Shown here: positions 39,787 to 50,422 of the stretch, piece after piece
How positions within the stretch are numbered: the stretch's first letter is position 1
How the letters are laid out: each line of letters begins with the position of its first letter
Source of the DNA: Bathynomus jamesi
Taxonomy: Eukaryota; Arthropoda; Malacostraca; Isopoda; Cirolanidae
DNA: 64,000 nt
Direction: 5' to 3'
Assembly: GCA_023014485.1 (NCBI GenBank)
Contig: JAJOZX010002361.1
Span: forward strand, 472,001 to 536,000
Notes under the pieces: model-generated
Databases searched by the model: none
The model's input: the letters and a program-made list of their open reading frames with translations, nothing else
What the model was told of the DNA's origin: nothing
Translations under genes and position numbers: made by a program

Positions 39787-40184
39787 AGGTGTCCCAAAAG
39801 TCAGTTTACCAAGGAAAATATTTTCTCCTGATGATTATTCTAAACATTATGACAATTTTTTTTACAGCAAAAAGCCAGCATGTCTTCAGGACCTTAAAGA
39901 CTACATTTGTGAAGAATTCCAGCTCCTAAGCAATGATAAGGAACTATGTAAAGCAATTTGCCGGTCAACTGTTGACAGATACAAGATGTGCATCGAACAA
40001 CATGGACGACATTTTGAACAGTTATTGTAACCAGAACTATTCTTGTTTTGTAAATATGTTTAAAAAAAATTTTTCTTTGTTTTTTTTATGTTTTGTAAAT
40101 ATATTTATGAAATAAGTTTTTTCTTTGTAGTAAACTCACCTTAGGAGAACATTTGCTTCGGTAAACTGACTTTTGGGACACTCG
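39787..40184 (+). mobile_element. Internally deleted mariner-type element, about 400 bp
   Basis: Ends AAGGTGTCCCAAAAGTCAGT (39787) and the mirror ending GGGACACTCG (40184). The plus strand keeps a transposase terminus, CIEQHGRHFEQLL followed by a stop (about 39990-40030), as in mariner/Tc1 C-termini. The 3' UTR runs to the right end. Confidence 0.7.
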
Positions 40185-40209
40185 TATATATATATATATA
40201 TTTATATAT

Positions 40210-40402
40210 GGGATGAATTTCACACTTAAACACGTGAAATGAATGAATGATGTAAACCCACAAGGAAAAAGAAAAAATTATTCCAAGGCCTTTCGTGTAT
40301 TCGACAGTACATCTCATTAGGGGACTTATTCCCTGACGAAGTGTACTGTTGAATACACGAAAGACCTTGGAATATTTTTTCGTTTTCTTTGTGGGTTTGC
40401 AT
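40210..40402. mobile_element. PLE terminal-repeat fold-back, family 3, copy 2
   Basis: GGGATGAATTTCACACTTAA (40210) is the same start as the copy at 14912. Inverted arms carry CCCACAAGGAAAAAG and AAGGCCTTTCGTGTATTCGA. (TA)n on both sides. Confidence 0.6.
40325..40372 (+). ncRNA. Hammerhead-ribozyme-like motif (PLE family 3, copy 2)
   Basis: CTGACGA (40333-40339), stem GTGTA/TACAC, GAAA (40359-40362), then GACC. The stem II sequence is kept relative to copy 1 while its loop differs. Confidence 0.45.
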
Positions 40403-40424
40403 TATATATATATATATATATATC

Positions 40425-40883
40425 ATACTGATTTAATAAAAAATGTGTCATGGGTCATCATTCTTGACCTTTGGCGCGTGGGTTGGGATGTAGCTTTGCG
40501 CCACTGTATTTGTTTTATGCCGCTGAGTTTTGACCAAATGAAAGAGACATCCTTTTACTACTGTATTTTGCGAGGTTAGGTTAGGTTAGGTTAAGTTCAG
40601 CTAGGTTAGGTTTGTTAAACTGAGAAGTAGATTTGACACATTTTGACACAAATGAGATTATAGAAAACGAGCACATTTTGGCGCAAACGTTATAACATCG
40701 CTTGGATATGAGTGGATTTAGGTCGTTTTGATTTTGTTGATGTATGATATATAGGTTATCTCAACAGTAAACTTAATTATGGTATGGCAAATAGTGTGTT
40801 AAACGAAACCTAATTATCACTAAGGATTTAAAGTTCTCAAAACAATGTTCAGTCACGATCAGTAAAACTAATAGGGTACAGTA
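40425..40883. other. Unassigned, with interstitial TTAGG run
   Basis: AGGTTAGGTTAGGTTAGGTT at about 40574-40593 is four TTAGG units, then degenerate. No gene. Confidence 0.5.
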
Positions 40884-41480
40884 ATGGGTTTTATTTCTCG
40901 TAATTTTGAAAATAAATCTAAAGATGTTGTTTTGCCATTATATAAGTCGTTTGTTAGGACTCATTTAGAGTATGCTGTACACTTCTGGTCGCCCTATATG
41001 AAGAAGGATATAGAAATGGTAGAAAGGGTTCAGTGCCAACAAAACTTATTCCAACCTTACGTGGTAAACCATACGAAGATAGACTCAAAGAGTTGAATTT
41101 TGTATTCGCTTGGAACTTGGCTTTTAAGAGTCGAATTAATTCAGGTGTTCAAAATTTTAAATCATTTTGATAGTTAAATTATGAGAATTCCTTTAACTTG
41201 GATAGTAGGAACATTACGAGAAACAATGGTTTTAAAATAAGTGAAAACATTTAAGACAAACGTGGCGAGGGGCTTTTTCACCTTTTTTCATCTTGTGAAA
41301 GTGAAATGTGAAAGAATGAAAATGTGTAAGTGAAGTGTGAAAGTATGAAAGTGTATAAGTGAAGTATGAAAGTATGAAAGTGTGTAAGTGAAGTGTGAAA
41401 GTGAAGTGTGATATCCTTCCCACGGGACTCGTGACGAGCACTTTGGTAATTATGTTTAAGAATAGATTGGACAGGTAATT
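40884..41480 (+). pseudogene. CR1/L2-like LINE RT C-terminal remnant, split by a minisatellite
   Basis: MGFISRNFENKSKDVVLPLY and THLEYAVHFWSPYMKKDIEM (40884-41030) parallel LINE B residues near the end of RT. The remainder is frameshifted. The final piece MFKNRLDR-like (41452-41480) lies beyond a minisatellite inserted at 41280-41415. Related to, but distinct from, LINE B. Confidence 0.7.
41282..41412 (+). repeat. Minisatellite of GTGAAAGTRTGTAAGTGAA-like units
   Basis: Variants of GAAAGTGTATAAGTGAAGT and GTGAAAGTATGAAAGTG in tandem. The minus-strand frames with HTFILSYFTY-like repeats are products of this tract. Confidence 0.7.
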
Positions 41481-41578
41481 TAGGACCATAAATTTGCATC
41501 AAAGGGTGCGTAAATTGGAGATTATTTTTTTTCAGTACAGGTAGTACTGACTAAAAAATGTAGTAGGAAGTGCTGATG

Positions 41579-41690
41579 GGGTCTAGTTACAGAGCACTGG
41601 GCGTTCTCAGATGATACCCTCACTGGTAGAGACCGGAAACTTGATGGGAATTCTCGGAAATCAAAACCTCCGAATAGTTAATTAAGTTTA
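41579..41690 (+). repeat. Direct repeat flanking the 41971-43017 palindrome (left copy)
   Basis: TTACAGAGCACTGGGCGTTC, then GATGATACCCTCACTGGTAG and CTTGATGGGAATTCTCGG. Matches 43018-43110 with about 80 percent identity by eye. Weaker relatives near 41790 and 44860. Confidence 0.6.
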
Positions 41691-41984
41691 AAGGATAGCT
41701 ACAAATTTTCAAATGATAGCTACAAGTTTTCAAGTGATAGTCTCCTTTTATTTTTTAATTTTTATTTATTTACGTGTTTGTAATATATGGAAATTCTCGG
41801 CATTAAAAACCTTCGAATAACTATATTAAATATTTTTGGAAGCCATTCCTACCCCCTTCTTTCTTTTGCTCCTTTCTTCTTTTTCGTTATTACAAAAGGT
41901 AGAGGGAGGGCGAGTCAGGATAGAGTAGAAGTTTGCCAGTAAATGTAGTAGGAGGAGTTAGTCTTGTCAACACCTTTTCACTCT

Positions 41985-42165
41985 CAAATTAAAACAACTG
42001 AATTTCAAATTAAAATAAATGAATTTCAAATTAAAAGAAATGAATCTCAAATTAAAAGAAATGAATCTCAAATTAAAACAACTGAATTTCAAATTAAAAC
42101 AACTGAAGTTTAAATTAAAGCAAGTGAAATACAATTTAAAATATATGAAAGTCAATTTAAAACAG
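41985..42165. repeat. 21-bp minisatellite, left arm
   Basis: Units of the form TCAAATTAAAACAACTGAATT with ACAACTG / AAATAAATG / AGAAATG variants; mirrored at 42838-43005. The unit is seven codons long, so frames through it show a 7-residue repeat (FNLRFIS). Confidence 0.8.
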
Positions 42166-42429
42166 AGATTGTGTAAAATCTGAATGTGCATCGAAAGCTT
42201 TTATTTTATAGCTGGTGGGAGTACTTGGCATCTGAAACACGTTGGCAACATTCACAAGTCCCTAGCAACCGTTGCTATCCATGACTCGACTCTCTCAGTT
42301 ACCAAGGACGTCCTCTCTGACCCGGCCAGCTCTCACTCGCTCTCACAGCTGTGTATTTCAAGGTTATTAAAAGAACTGAGTTACGCTTTACTGTGATGAT
42401 TTGGATTATTTTTACAATATAAATTTCTA

Positions 42430-42579
42430 CAGGGTGATCCAAAAGTCTCTCCGCACTAAGAAACAGCCTAATAGCCTACGCTTTGATAGATGTAGCCTAA
42501 ACAAAAGGCCTAATAGCCTAGCTCCCATTATTCAATCATGGACGTGAAATAACTGTGGAGAGACTTTTGGATCACCCTG
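42430..42579. mobile_element. 150-bp mariner-type MITE at the palindrome apex
   Basis: Ends CAGGGTGATCCAAAAGTCTC (42430) and its mirror at 42579, with TA on both sides. Interior has two copies of GCCTAATAGCCTA. The CAGGGTG start is shared with the mariners here. Confidence 0.75.
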
Positions 42580-43017
42580 TAGAAATTTATATTGTAAAAA
42601 TAATCCAAATCATCACAGTAAAGCGTAACTCAGTTCTTTTAATAACCTTGAAATACACAGCTGTGAGAGCGAGTGAGAGCTGGCCGGGTCAGAGAGGACG
42701 ACCTTGGTAACTGAGAGAGTCGAGTCATGGATAGCAACGGTTGCTAGGGACTTGTGAATGTTGCCAACGTGTTTCAGATGCCAAGTACTCCCACCAGCTA
42801 TAAAATAAAAGCTTTCGATGCACATTCAGATTTTACACAATCTCTGTTTTAAATTGACTTTCATATATTTTAAATTGTATTTCACTTGCTTTAATTTAAA
42901 CTTCAGTTGTTTTAATTTGAAATTCAGTTGTTTTAATTTGAGATTCATTTCTTTTAATTTGAGATTCATTTATTTTAATTTGAAATTCAGTTGTTTTAAT
43001 TTGAGAGTGAAAAGGTG

Positions 43018-43110
43018 TAGTTTCAGAGCACTGGGAGTTTTCGGATGATACCCCATTCGTAGAGACGGGAAGCTTGATGGGACCTCTCGGGAGTCAAAAT
43101 TTCCAAATAG
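43018..43110 (+). repeat. Direct repeat flanking the palindrome (right copy)
   Basis: TAGTTTCAGAGCACTGGGAG, GATGATACCCCATTCGTAGA, CTTGATGGGACCTCTCGG; partner of 41579-41690 in the same orientation. Confidence 0.6.
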
Positions 43111-43344
43111 ACGTTTTCAATTTCAAGAATGCTACTTGGGTACGCAGTGTAGGACTGTTAGTACATTTAGGAAAATCGTGGTATATTAAACTTAGCTAGC
43201 TAGAGAAATTTTCCACATTTTTAAAAATCGAGTAATAAGGTTATTATCTGATGCTGATTTCCATAATCATTCTATTGCATTATTTAAAGAGCTAAAAGTA
43301 CTAAAGCTCAAAAATATAATCAAACTGACATATTTTATTTTTAT
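43111..43344. other. Unassigned
   Basis: AT-rich; nothing recognised. Confidence 0.4.
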
Positions 43345-44403
43345 TTATTTATTTTTATGCAGGAAGGAAGGGCCAAGAGCGAATGCGCACAGAAGCGTCT
43401 CGCCACCCCTAATAAAAGAAGAAGAGCCAAAATCAAGGAACAGGGTTTTCGAGATGCCTGGACAATCTGTGTTTGAAAGATTGGAGGTCACAGACAGGAG
43501 GAAAGATGGATTAAGCGAGATTGTTCCAGAGTTCACCGGTTGAGTAGATGAAAGATTGAAAATTCCGATTAACCTTTACATTGGAGAATTGGACAGAAAG
43601 GGGATAAGAATGTGTTGAAAGTCTGGTGCTGCGTGCTCTTCTTAAAGGAGGAAGCATAGAAATATAGAATTCAGAAGAGCAATGTCCGTTACAATAGCGA
43701 TAGTAAAGAGGGAGTAAAACAACATTGCAGCGAAGAGAGACGGATTGAAGACAGTCAGTAAGAGAGGGAGAATTGATGAGACGAAAAGCTTTTGATTCCA
43801 CCCGGTCAAGTAGGGCCGTGTGGGTTGAGCCACTCCATACATGAGAAGCGTACTCTATACAGGGGCGGGCAAGACCCTCTATACAGAGACAGCAACTGAG
43901 TGGGAGTGAAGAAACTGCGGAGACGGTACAGCACACCTAACTTCTCAAAAGTTGTTTTGGAAAGAGAGGATGTGTGGTCTTTCCAGGAAAGATCACGAGA
44001 AAAGAAAATACCAAGAATGTTAAGAGAAGAGGAAGGACTGAGTTGTATATTGTTGAAGGTAATGGATAGTCGTGCGAAAGAGTGTGACAAGAGTAGACAG
44101 ATGAAGGAACCGAGTGTTTGAGGCATTGAAAGCCCCAATCAGAGATAGTAGAAAGATAAGAGTCAGGTGTACTATAGCCTTCCTACGCGAAGCATGGAGT
44201 GACTGTTGAGATGAACGCTTTTGGAAGCGGGTGGATAGGTGAAGAGTGGAAACATTAGAGATGAAGGCACAAATAGAAGAACAGAAACAGAAGGAAAGCA
44301 GTTTGGAAATTAAAGATTTGTGCCAAAGATTCAGCCAACATACTAGAATTCCACCTTCCCTGGAACTGCGTTTGATATAATTTGGATAATTTTTGTGAAA
44401 CAT
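43345..44403 (-). mobile_element. LINE A copy 4: RT C-terminal third and 3' end
   Basis: The minus strand reads from SNVSTLHLSTRFQKRSSQQS (44403-44300) through SRDLSWKDHTSSLSKTTFEKLGVLYRL (about 44000), FFTPTQLLSLYRG, IEYASHVWSGSTHTALLDRV and the end motif NLA.SIFPPVCDL-like, to the 3' tail CCTTCCTTCCTGCATAAAAA at 43355. Several frameshifts. 5'-truncated. Confidence 0.8.
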
Positions 44404-45849
44404 TAATGTAGTTTTCTGGAAAAATGGTGGGTGTTAGAGAAAAAATAATAACATTCGTAATCAGCGCATCAAAATACATATAAATCAGCAGAATTTGTGC
44501 AAAGGACAGAAATTGTGTTGTGCAGTGTATTGATGATGCACTACACTTGGCGAGAGCTGGTAAGGAACTGTTAGTCTAATGTACAAACGAAAAACATCAG
44601 CAAAAATATTTTAATTGTTGTTCTGATCTCGTAATAATTATGTTGAGGTATTCAATATATTCTAATCTGTATATAAGACTTTTATTACACGTCCCTTCAA
44701 AACGGTGGGTGACATAAGTATTCTGACATCAGCTTTGAATTCAGCGCATCCAAATTTATAAAAATCATTTCGTTTCGTTTAAAGGACAGAAAAAGTTTGT
44801 AATTTTGTTGAGCAATGTAATTAATAGAAATCATTCGGTTCAAAATTTAAATTCGAGAATTTTGGGGTGTCAAAACCTCCAAATAGTTATAATCAACTTT
44901 AGGGAAGCTACTTAGCAAGAGTAGCATCGTAATTTAAATAGTGTGTAATAAAATTTCATTAAAAAGTGGAAAATTTGCGCCAGCTGGCAGTGCCTCTGGA
45001 TCAGTGCTTCCTTATTTTAATAATTCCTATTCGAAGGATACAGTATAAATTACGTTGAGGTAAATTGTTGTCTTGAAAAACGGGGAAATCACATACACTA
45101 GCAAAAGTGGGCCCAACGGACCCATTTAGCTAGGCCTGCGGTGCTGCAGCCTTCGGCCTCAGTAATTTGGGTGTCTGCGGACCCCCAATTATTGGGGAGT
45201 CAATTATTGGTCAATAAAACTATAGAAAAGAACCAGCCATGAAAATCTTAAACTTCACAAATCTTGATACAATATTGGGTTCGGATGTGTGAAGCTTAAG
45301 ATTTTCATGGCTGCATCCTTTTGTACAGTTTTATTGACCGAATAATTGAACCTTCAGTAATTGGGGGATCAATTATTTGGTCAATAAAACTATAGAAAAG
45401 AACGCAGCAATGAAAATCTTAAGCTTCACATCCGATTCCATTGTATCAAGCAATGAAAATCTTAACGCGCTACATTAAAAAGTTGAAACAAAGCAAAGCA
45501 CATTTATTTCTCTGTTCAAAATCGCTTAATATTATACATGGTGTCTACAGACGCACAGACAAGACTGCCTTTTTATAAGATGATATACTGTACACTTTCG
45601 TGGGAATTCATATACTGGTGTGTGCTGACCGGCTGGAGGTGCCTCCGGATCAGTGTTCCTTTATCTGAGTAATTGCAGTGCGAAACATGATAATGATGTA
45701 ATAATTAATTTCGAAAAGTAAGCCTCTTAGCATGATAACCTTGGCATTTATGGAAAAAAATGATACAGAGATGAAATGATGACCTTTTGTATAGGCCTAT
45801 AATAATAATAATAATAAAATCCTTAAAAAATACATGGTTAATATTAGAT
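44404..45849. repeat. Block of diverged dispersed repeats
   Basis: Two related segments around AATCAGCGCATCAAAATACA (44459) and AATTCAGCGCATCCAAATTT (44740); two around GGATCAGTGCTTCCTTATTT (44998) and CCGGATCAGTGTTCCTTTAT (45646); and the MITE cluster 45185-45470. A short (AAT)n lies at 45799-45817. No gene. Confidence 0.45.
45185..45475. mobile_element. Fold-back MITE with a partial second copy
   Basis: CAATTATTGGTCAATAAAAC, GAAAATCTTAAACTTCACA (45197-45265) and the mirror GTGTGAAGCTTAAGATTTTC, GTTTTATTGACCGAATAATT (45285-45350) form an inverted repeat. A further copy of the left arm follows at 45366-45440. A related unit is at 47225-47372. Confidence 0.6.
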
Positions 45850-46077
45850 CAGTGGTTCTTAACGTTTTTAGGTTGCGACCCAAATTCTGGTCGCGGGGCT
45901 AGCTCGGCGACCCATGCCTTCAAACAGTTCGCTTGTAATAGGTAATAAAATAAATAATTATTACTGGTAGAATGATTAAGAACAACATAAATAAGTGAAA
46001 AATGACAACTTAATGACCCAATCAAAATAGCTTTCCGACCCAATTTTGGGTCGCGATCCAGGGGTTAAGAACCACTG
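45850..46077. mobile_element. hAT-type MITE, 228 bp
   Basis: Ends CAGTGGTTCTTAACG (45850) and GTTAAGAACCACTG (46077), subterminal GGTTGCGACCC and GGGTCGCGATCC. Flanking octamers tattagat and gattagat agree at 7 of 8 positions. Confidence 0.8.
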
Positions 46078-46085
46078 GATTAGAT

Positions 46086-46449
46086 GAAGTAGTCCAGTGT
46101 TTCATGCTATCCTTTCTTTTCCACTGTCCTCTAATTCATAATTGGGTACACGAGAGAAGTGTATGCATGGTGTGAATAAACTCTAAAAAAGTTATATTCT
46201 TTTCGTTATAATATATTCCTCTTTTGCTACTTTCCTATAAATCTTGCTTCACAACAATTTTTTGTCAGCAGTGGCCGGCGGACGAGGGAGAACCTTGGTT
46301 CTTCTATACTTTGCTACTACTATTACTATTCTTGTGTGAATCATTTACATGTCTGTACGTGACTACCTCACTTTCGAAGTGGAGCTCATTCCACCCCACT
46401 CTCTCTTTTCGCTGAAATCTCCATTTTAGGTTATGTTTGCCTCCACTTT
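46086..46449. other. Unassigned
   Basis: No element end or gene recognised. Confidence 0.4.
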
Positions 46450-47048
46450 TGGTTTTCCTTCCATTTCACTGACATCCCTGGTAAACTAGCTTACGACTTC
46501 TCCTGGTTGACTTAGAGCAGATTGTACAGCACCCTACTCATATCCCCTATCGCTTTGGTGATAGGCCCAACATTCTAGATTTATTTTTAACCTTTCATCC
46601 TTCTTCTTACTCCGTCACACTTTTTACTCCGTTGGGCTCCTCCAACCATAATCTTATATCTGTTTCCTGTCCAATAGCTCCAGTTTGGCCTTTGGATACT
46701 CCCAAGACGAGGCTTCTTTGGCACTTTGGCGCCGCTGACTGGGAAGCCCTTAGGCAGTACTACTTTGATTTCCCATGGAATGATTACTGCTACCGCGGCC
46801 GGGGCCCCTCTGAGTTCGCTGAGAGCATCACGGAAGTGATTCTCTCAAACGTGGAGGCGTACATTCTATATTCTTTCCCAAATGAATTGAATTGAAAAAC
46901 CTTTATTAATAATAAAATAAATACATTGGTTTTACAATGACATAAATAATTGTGAAGCTGGACTATTCATTTTATTTAATTTGGTCCTTAAGATTTAGGC
47001 TTTACTGGGCTCTTATTAAAAATAGAACAGATAGTTATTATTAATTAA

Positions 47049-47499
47049 TCTACAATATAAAAGCAAGTTGTGCGTTTGTTTGTTAACTTTTGAGTCTCTA
47101 AAAAGAGCTTGGTTGGTTGGTTTTTAAAAATAGGATAATAGAAGAAAGTTGCGGGAATGATTTTTGGATTTGGTCAATTTCATTACTTTTTGATAGGAGT
47201 TCAACACGATTTTTTAAATGGGGAGGGGCCCAATTACTGGGGGTTCAATTATATTGTCAATAAAAGTCAACAAGAAAATTTTAAGCTTCACAAATTTTGA
47301 CACAATGTGAAGCTCAAGATTTTCAGGGCTGCGTTCTTTTCTATAGTTTTATTGCGGTACTGGGGCCTTCTGGCCCAGTAGGTACATGTATAATATTTTT
47401 AATCTAAGGAGTGATACGACGAAAAATAAAAAACCATTTGAATAATTAAAATTTAATACAATCAGCTCACTCCAAGCAAGTGCTGGGCATAACAGCTAG
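47049..47499 (+). mobile_element. Non-autonomous Helitron-like element
   Basis: Starts TCTACAATATAAAAGCAAGT and ends GCTGGGCATAACAGCTAG; the base before is A and after is T, as for Helitron insertion between A and T. The 3' CTAG is preceded by a short GCTG/CAGC hairpin. No Rep/helicase coding. Family call by end motifs only. Confidence 0.45.
47225..47372. mobile_element. Fold-back MITE related to 45185-45475
   Basis: TTCAATTATATTGTCAATAA, TTTTAAGCTTCACAAATTTT and the mirror TGTGAAGCTCAAGATTTTCA, TATAGTTTTATTG. Inserted in the Helitron-like element. Confidence 0.55.
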
Positions 47500-48570
47500 T
47501 AATAAATAAATCATGAATAAGTATTATTGATTGAGGTATGCGTTAATCTTATATTATTATTATCAATATAATAATAACTAGTACAAAAAACAACAACTTG
47601 GTTTAACTTTGCTTGTTCTAATGCTATCCGCAACAGAGAGGATGCTTTGAGAAGGTACCGTCGCCATCCAACTCGTGACTCTCATTCTGTTTATAGTTCC
47701 GTCTGAAATCGTACAAAATCTGTTCTTTGACTCGCCAAAACTTCATTCATCAGAAAAAAAAAAAAATTTCGCACCTTGCCAGAAACCTCTCGAACAACTT
47801 TATTTCTTTTTCTTTCCCTTTTCTTTTCCAGTCTGACGACTCATTTGCCGTTTCTTCTACTGATAAAGCTGAACTCTTCGTTCATACTTTCGCTTCCAAC
47901 TCAATCCTGGACGATTTCGGTGCTGTTTCTCCATTTCCTCATCTCTCTAACTTAATTACGTATATCTGAAATTAGAATTTCTACAAAAGATGTTTTTTTT
48001 CTTTGTCCTATCTAGCTTCAACTCCAGCAAGGCGTACGGTCCTGATGGTGTCCCTCCTGTTATTCTCAATAACTGTGCTTCTGTTATGACACCCTGCCTA
48101 TGCAAACCTTTTCGTCTATGTCTTTCATCTGGTACTTTTCCTTCCTGCTGGAAGTTCGCTCTTATTCAGCCTGTTCCAAAGAAGGATGACTGCTTTCAAC
48201 CCTCCATCTCTTGCCTTGATCTCTTGCCTTTCTGAAGTTCTTGAATCTATCCTTGACAGGAAGATTTTTAAACGCATCTCTACTCAAAATATTCTTTCAC
48301 TTCGTTAGTATGGATTTCACAAGAGACGCTCGGCTAACGATCTTCTTCCTCGCTTTGACTCTTGATCCTCCTCCTTTAACGATTTCGGTGAAACATTTGT
48401 TATTGCAATAGACATATAAAAACTTTTGATACAGTCTGGCACAAATCCTTAATTTCCAAATTGACCTCTGATTTTCTTTCCGGCCGGTCAATGGCTGCAG
48501 TTGTAGGTGGACACTCTTCTTCTCCATTGGCGGATCTATCCCCACGTTTGGGGGTCCAAATATAACGGAA

Positions 48571-48572
<2 letters not shown>

Positions 48573-48606
<34 letters not shown>
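48573..48606. repeat. (TA)n microsatellite
   Basis: Lies against a mariner terminus at 48607. Confidence 0.9.
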
Positions 48607-48608
<2 letters not shown>

Positions 48609-48905
48609 AGGTGTCCCCAAAAAATGCCCCTATTTTTTAAATAAATGTTATAAGCTAAATAACAGAATCTGGACACAAACGCAATAGGTAAGCAAAACAT
48701 AATTTTTTAACCTTAATTAAACATGTTCAGTGTAATTGCAATTTTAAAACAATATTCAACCTTACACAAATGTTTGACATAATTTTTCGAAATAGCTCAG
48801 TTGGGATGTTGTTCATTGCCTCATAAACTTTGGTCTTTAGGTCTTCAAGTGTCTTAGGCTTGGTAGAATAGATCCTGTCTTTCGTATATTATGGTGTTCC
48901 AAAGG
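48607..48905 (-). pseudogene. Mariner 3'-end remnant
   Basis: Terminus CCAGGTGTCCCC (48607), then on the minus strand a transposase tail: IYSTKPKTLEDLKTKVYEAM, NNIPTELFRKIM. The pattern matches the region after the third Asp in mariner transposases. The other end and the catalytic part are missing. Confidence 0.6.
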
Positions 48906-49765
48906 TAATGTTTAAAATGCATTCAGCTGTTTCCTTTCCCTCCATCATCAAAACACCTTTTTATCTTCAAAGGAATGCGATGCGTGCGTACATCCCAAAT
49001 TTGAGGGTCTTGGTAGAATTTCTGCATAATAAATCCTTCATAAATAAAAAATCTCTTTATTTACCTTCCTATCGTTTCCCAATCCTCAGCACAGGGCTAA
49101 TTGTTATTGTGCGCAGCGCCTCGAGGGCAGCAGCGCACGCCATAACTGAAAGTCTCTCCTTTCCTTACCCCTGCCTCCATTCTCTAATGCCTACTTCTTT
49201 ATCCTACGGACCATGTCATGAAAAGACGCTGAATAAAAGTGGAAGCCATGATGTACAACAAACAAACAAATAAGGTATATTGATTTGCGTCGTGACAAAG
49301 ATAAGCCGATTAGGGACAAATATGACTAGACACTGTGAAAATAGTCAACAGTATTTCAGGTCAGAATTGCCAAGTCAAAATACCGAGTGTCACTAGATCC
49401 ATCTTAAAAAAGCTGAAAATCGCTAGATTCACGAGAAATGTTCTAAAATATTGGGACATAAAGACATCCACGCAAACACAAGTAAGTTATCAATGTACGG
49501 ATTTCAGGTAAATAGAAAAAGGCAGGTAGATATACTCGTATAGACCACTGTTATAGGTAACATGAAGAAAAAGGGAAAGGATAAGAAAAAATATTTTACA
49601 TGGTCTTTGGAGGGGGAGGGGGCCAAACGTGGTGTTAGCCCAACCTTTATCAGCTTTGGGTGGCCATGGTCCCTTTGACCCAGCTGGATCCGCTAATGAC
49701 AGCAGATGTTGTGTGTATACCTACTGACCTATACTTTTTACCTTTACATGCTTTAAAATGCATAG

Positions 49766-49768
<3 letters not shown>
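48906..49768. other. Unassigned 0.86-kb stretch
   Basis: A 121-residue plus-strand frame (48908-49273) has no recognisable motif and odd composition, so I do not call it. No element ends found. Confidence 0.4.

Positions 49769-49850
<82 letters not shown>
49769..49850. repeat. (CT)n microsatellite, 82 bp
   Basis: Forty-one uninterrupted CT units. Confidence 0.98.
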
Positions 49851-49853
<3 letters not shown>

Positions 49854-49904
49854 GTTCAACATAAGAAACTTCTATAGAAATTAAAAAACTAATGGGGTAT
49901 CAGG

Positions 49905-50180
49905 GTCATTTATGAATTAGGTTGAAAATGGCTAGAAGACAGAGAACAAAGAGTAATTTTAGATGGTCATGAATCAGGGTGACAAAAAGTGAAAAGTCTG
50001 GTACCACAGGGATCATTGTTAGGTCCATTACTCTTTATTTTATATCTATATGTATCGGAACAAGAAGTAGGCAATAAAATACCTAAATTTGTGGACGATA
50101 CAAAAGTAGGGGCTAGTTGACCCAGTTACAAATATAGAAAATTCTTATAAACTGCAAAAAGATCATGGTAGATTAGGCTA
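49905..50180 (+). pseudogene. CR1/L2-like LINE RT remnant (motifs B and C)
   Basis: In shifting frames it reads KVKSLVPQGSLLGPLLFILY (motif B) and KFVDDTKVGA (motif C, first residue changed). Heavily mutated. Related to LINE B. Confidence 0.7.
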
Positions 50181-50422
50181 GCAGATGAAATAAATGAACT
50201 GAAAATATTTCTATAAAGAAATCATACATGAAGCAGCATGAGAAGATAGAGGAAAGTTTTTAACCCAGAGCATTAACACTGTACAGGAAAAATGGAAAGA
50301 TTGTGTAACGGCAGTACTTTTCAGTTATAGAGAAAACAGTCCATCACTCAGCATACCATGGATAATACTGAATCTGCACCTGTAGGTCAAAGTGAATCCT
50401 CAGATTGTTGGCTACATTTGAC

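Larger units (their letters stand above)
41971..43017. repeat. 1-kb palindrome with a MITE at its apex
   Basis: Left arm 41971-42429 (459 bp) and right arm 42580-43017 (438 bp) are inverted copies; the length difference is exactly one 21-bp unit of the minisatellite in the arms. Only isolated substitutions were seen (for example AAGGACGTCC against the mirrored GACGACCTT). The apex is a 150-bp MITE (42430-42579). The mirrored ORFs at 42184-42396 and 42613-42825 are the same sequence read twice and have no recognisable domain. Confidence 0.9.
46885..47599. mobile_element. Insertion in LINE A copy 5
   Basis: AT-rich DNA with a LINE-tail-like left part (minus strand AATAAAGGTTTTTCAATTCA, 46920-46885) followed by a Helitron-like element (47049-47499) that contains a MITE (47225-47372). 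Confidence 0.5.
46450..48535 (+). mobile_element. LINE A copy 5: endonuclease end to RT middle, interrupted at 46885-47600
   Basis: First part: GDRPNILDLFLTF, LGSSNHNLISVSCPIAP (SDHN changed to SNHN), FHFGA-like linker, IPLF-type end at 46880. After a 0.7-kb insertion the LINE resumes at about 47600 (NACS.A-type region, AIRNREDALRRYRRHPTRDSH), then RNLSNNFISFSFPFLFQ, FASNSILDDFGAVSPFPHLS, KAYGPDGVPPVILNNCASVM, FPSCWKFALIQPVPKK, FRKRRSANDLL-like and SGRSMAAVVGGHSSS near 48510. Multiple frameshifts. 3'-truncated. Confidence 0.8.

Noticed and set aside
41232..41502. His/Thr/Phe-rich minus-strand ORFs
   Set aside because: Translation of the GTGAAAGTRTGTAAG minisatellite.
42184..42825. Mirrored 70-aa ORFs in the palindrome
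   Set aside because: Same DNA read twice; no domain, no start context, and composition typical of chance.
48908..49273. 121-aa plus-strand ORF
   Set aside because: No motif, no homologous copy in the window, composition near random; not enough to call a gene.
50240..50400. Possible Gypsy-type integrase fragment (EKWKDCVTAVLFSYRENS)
   Set aside because: A short resemblance to retrovirus-like integrase tails in one frame only, without the DDE region or any LTR; too weak.
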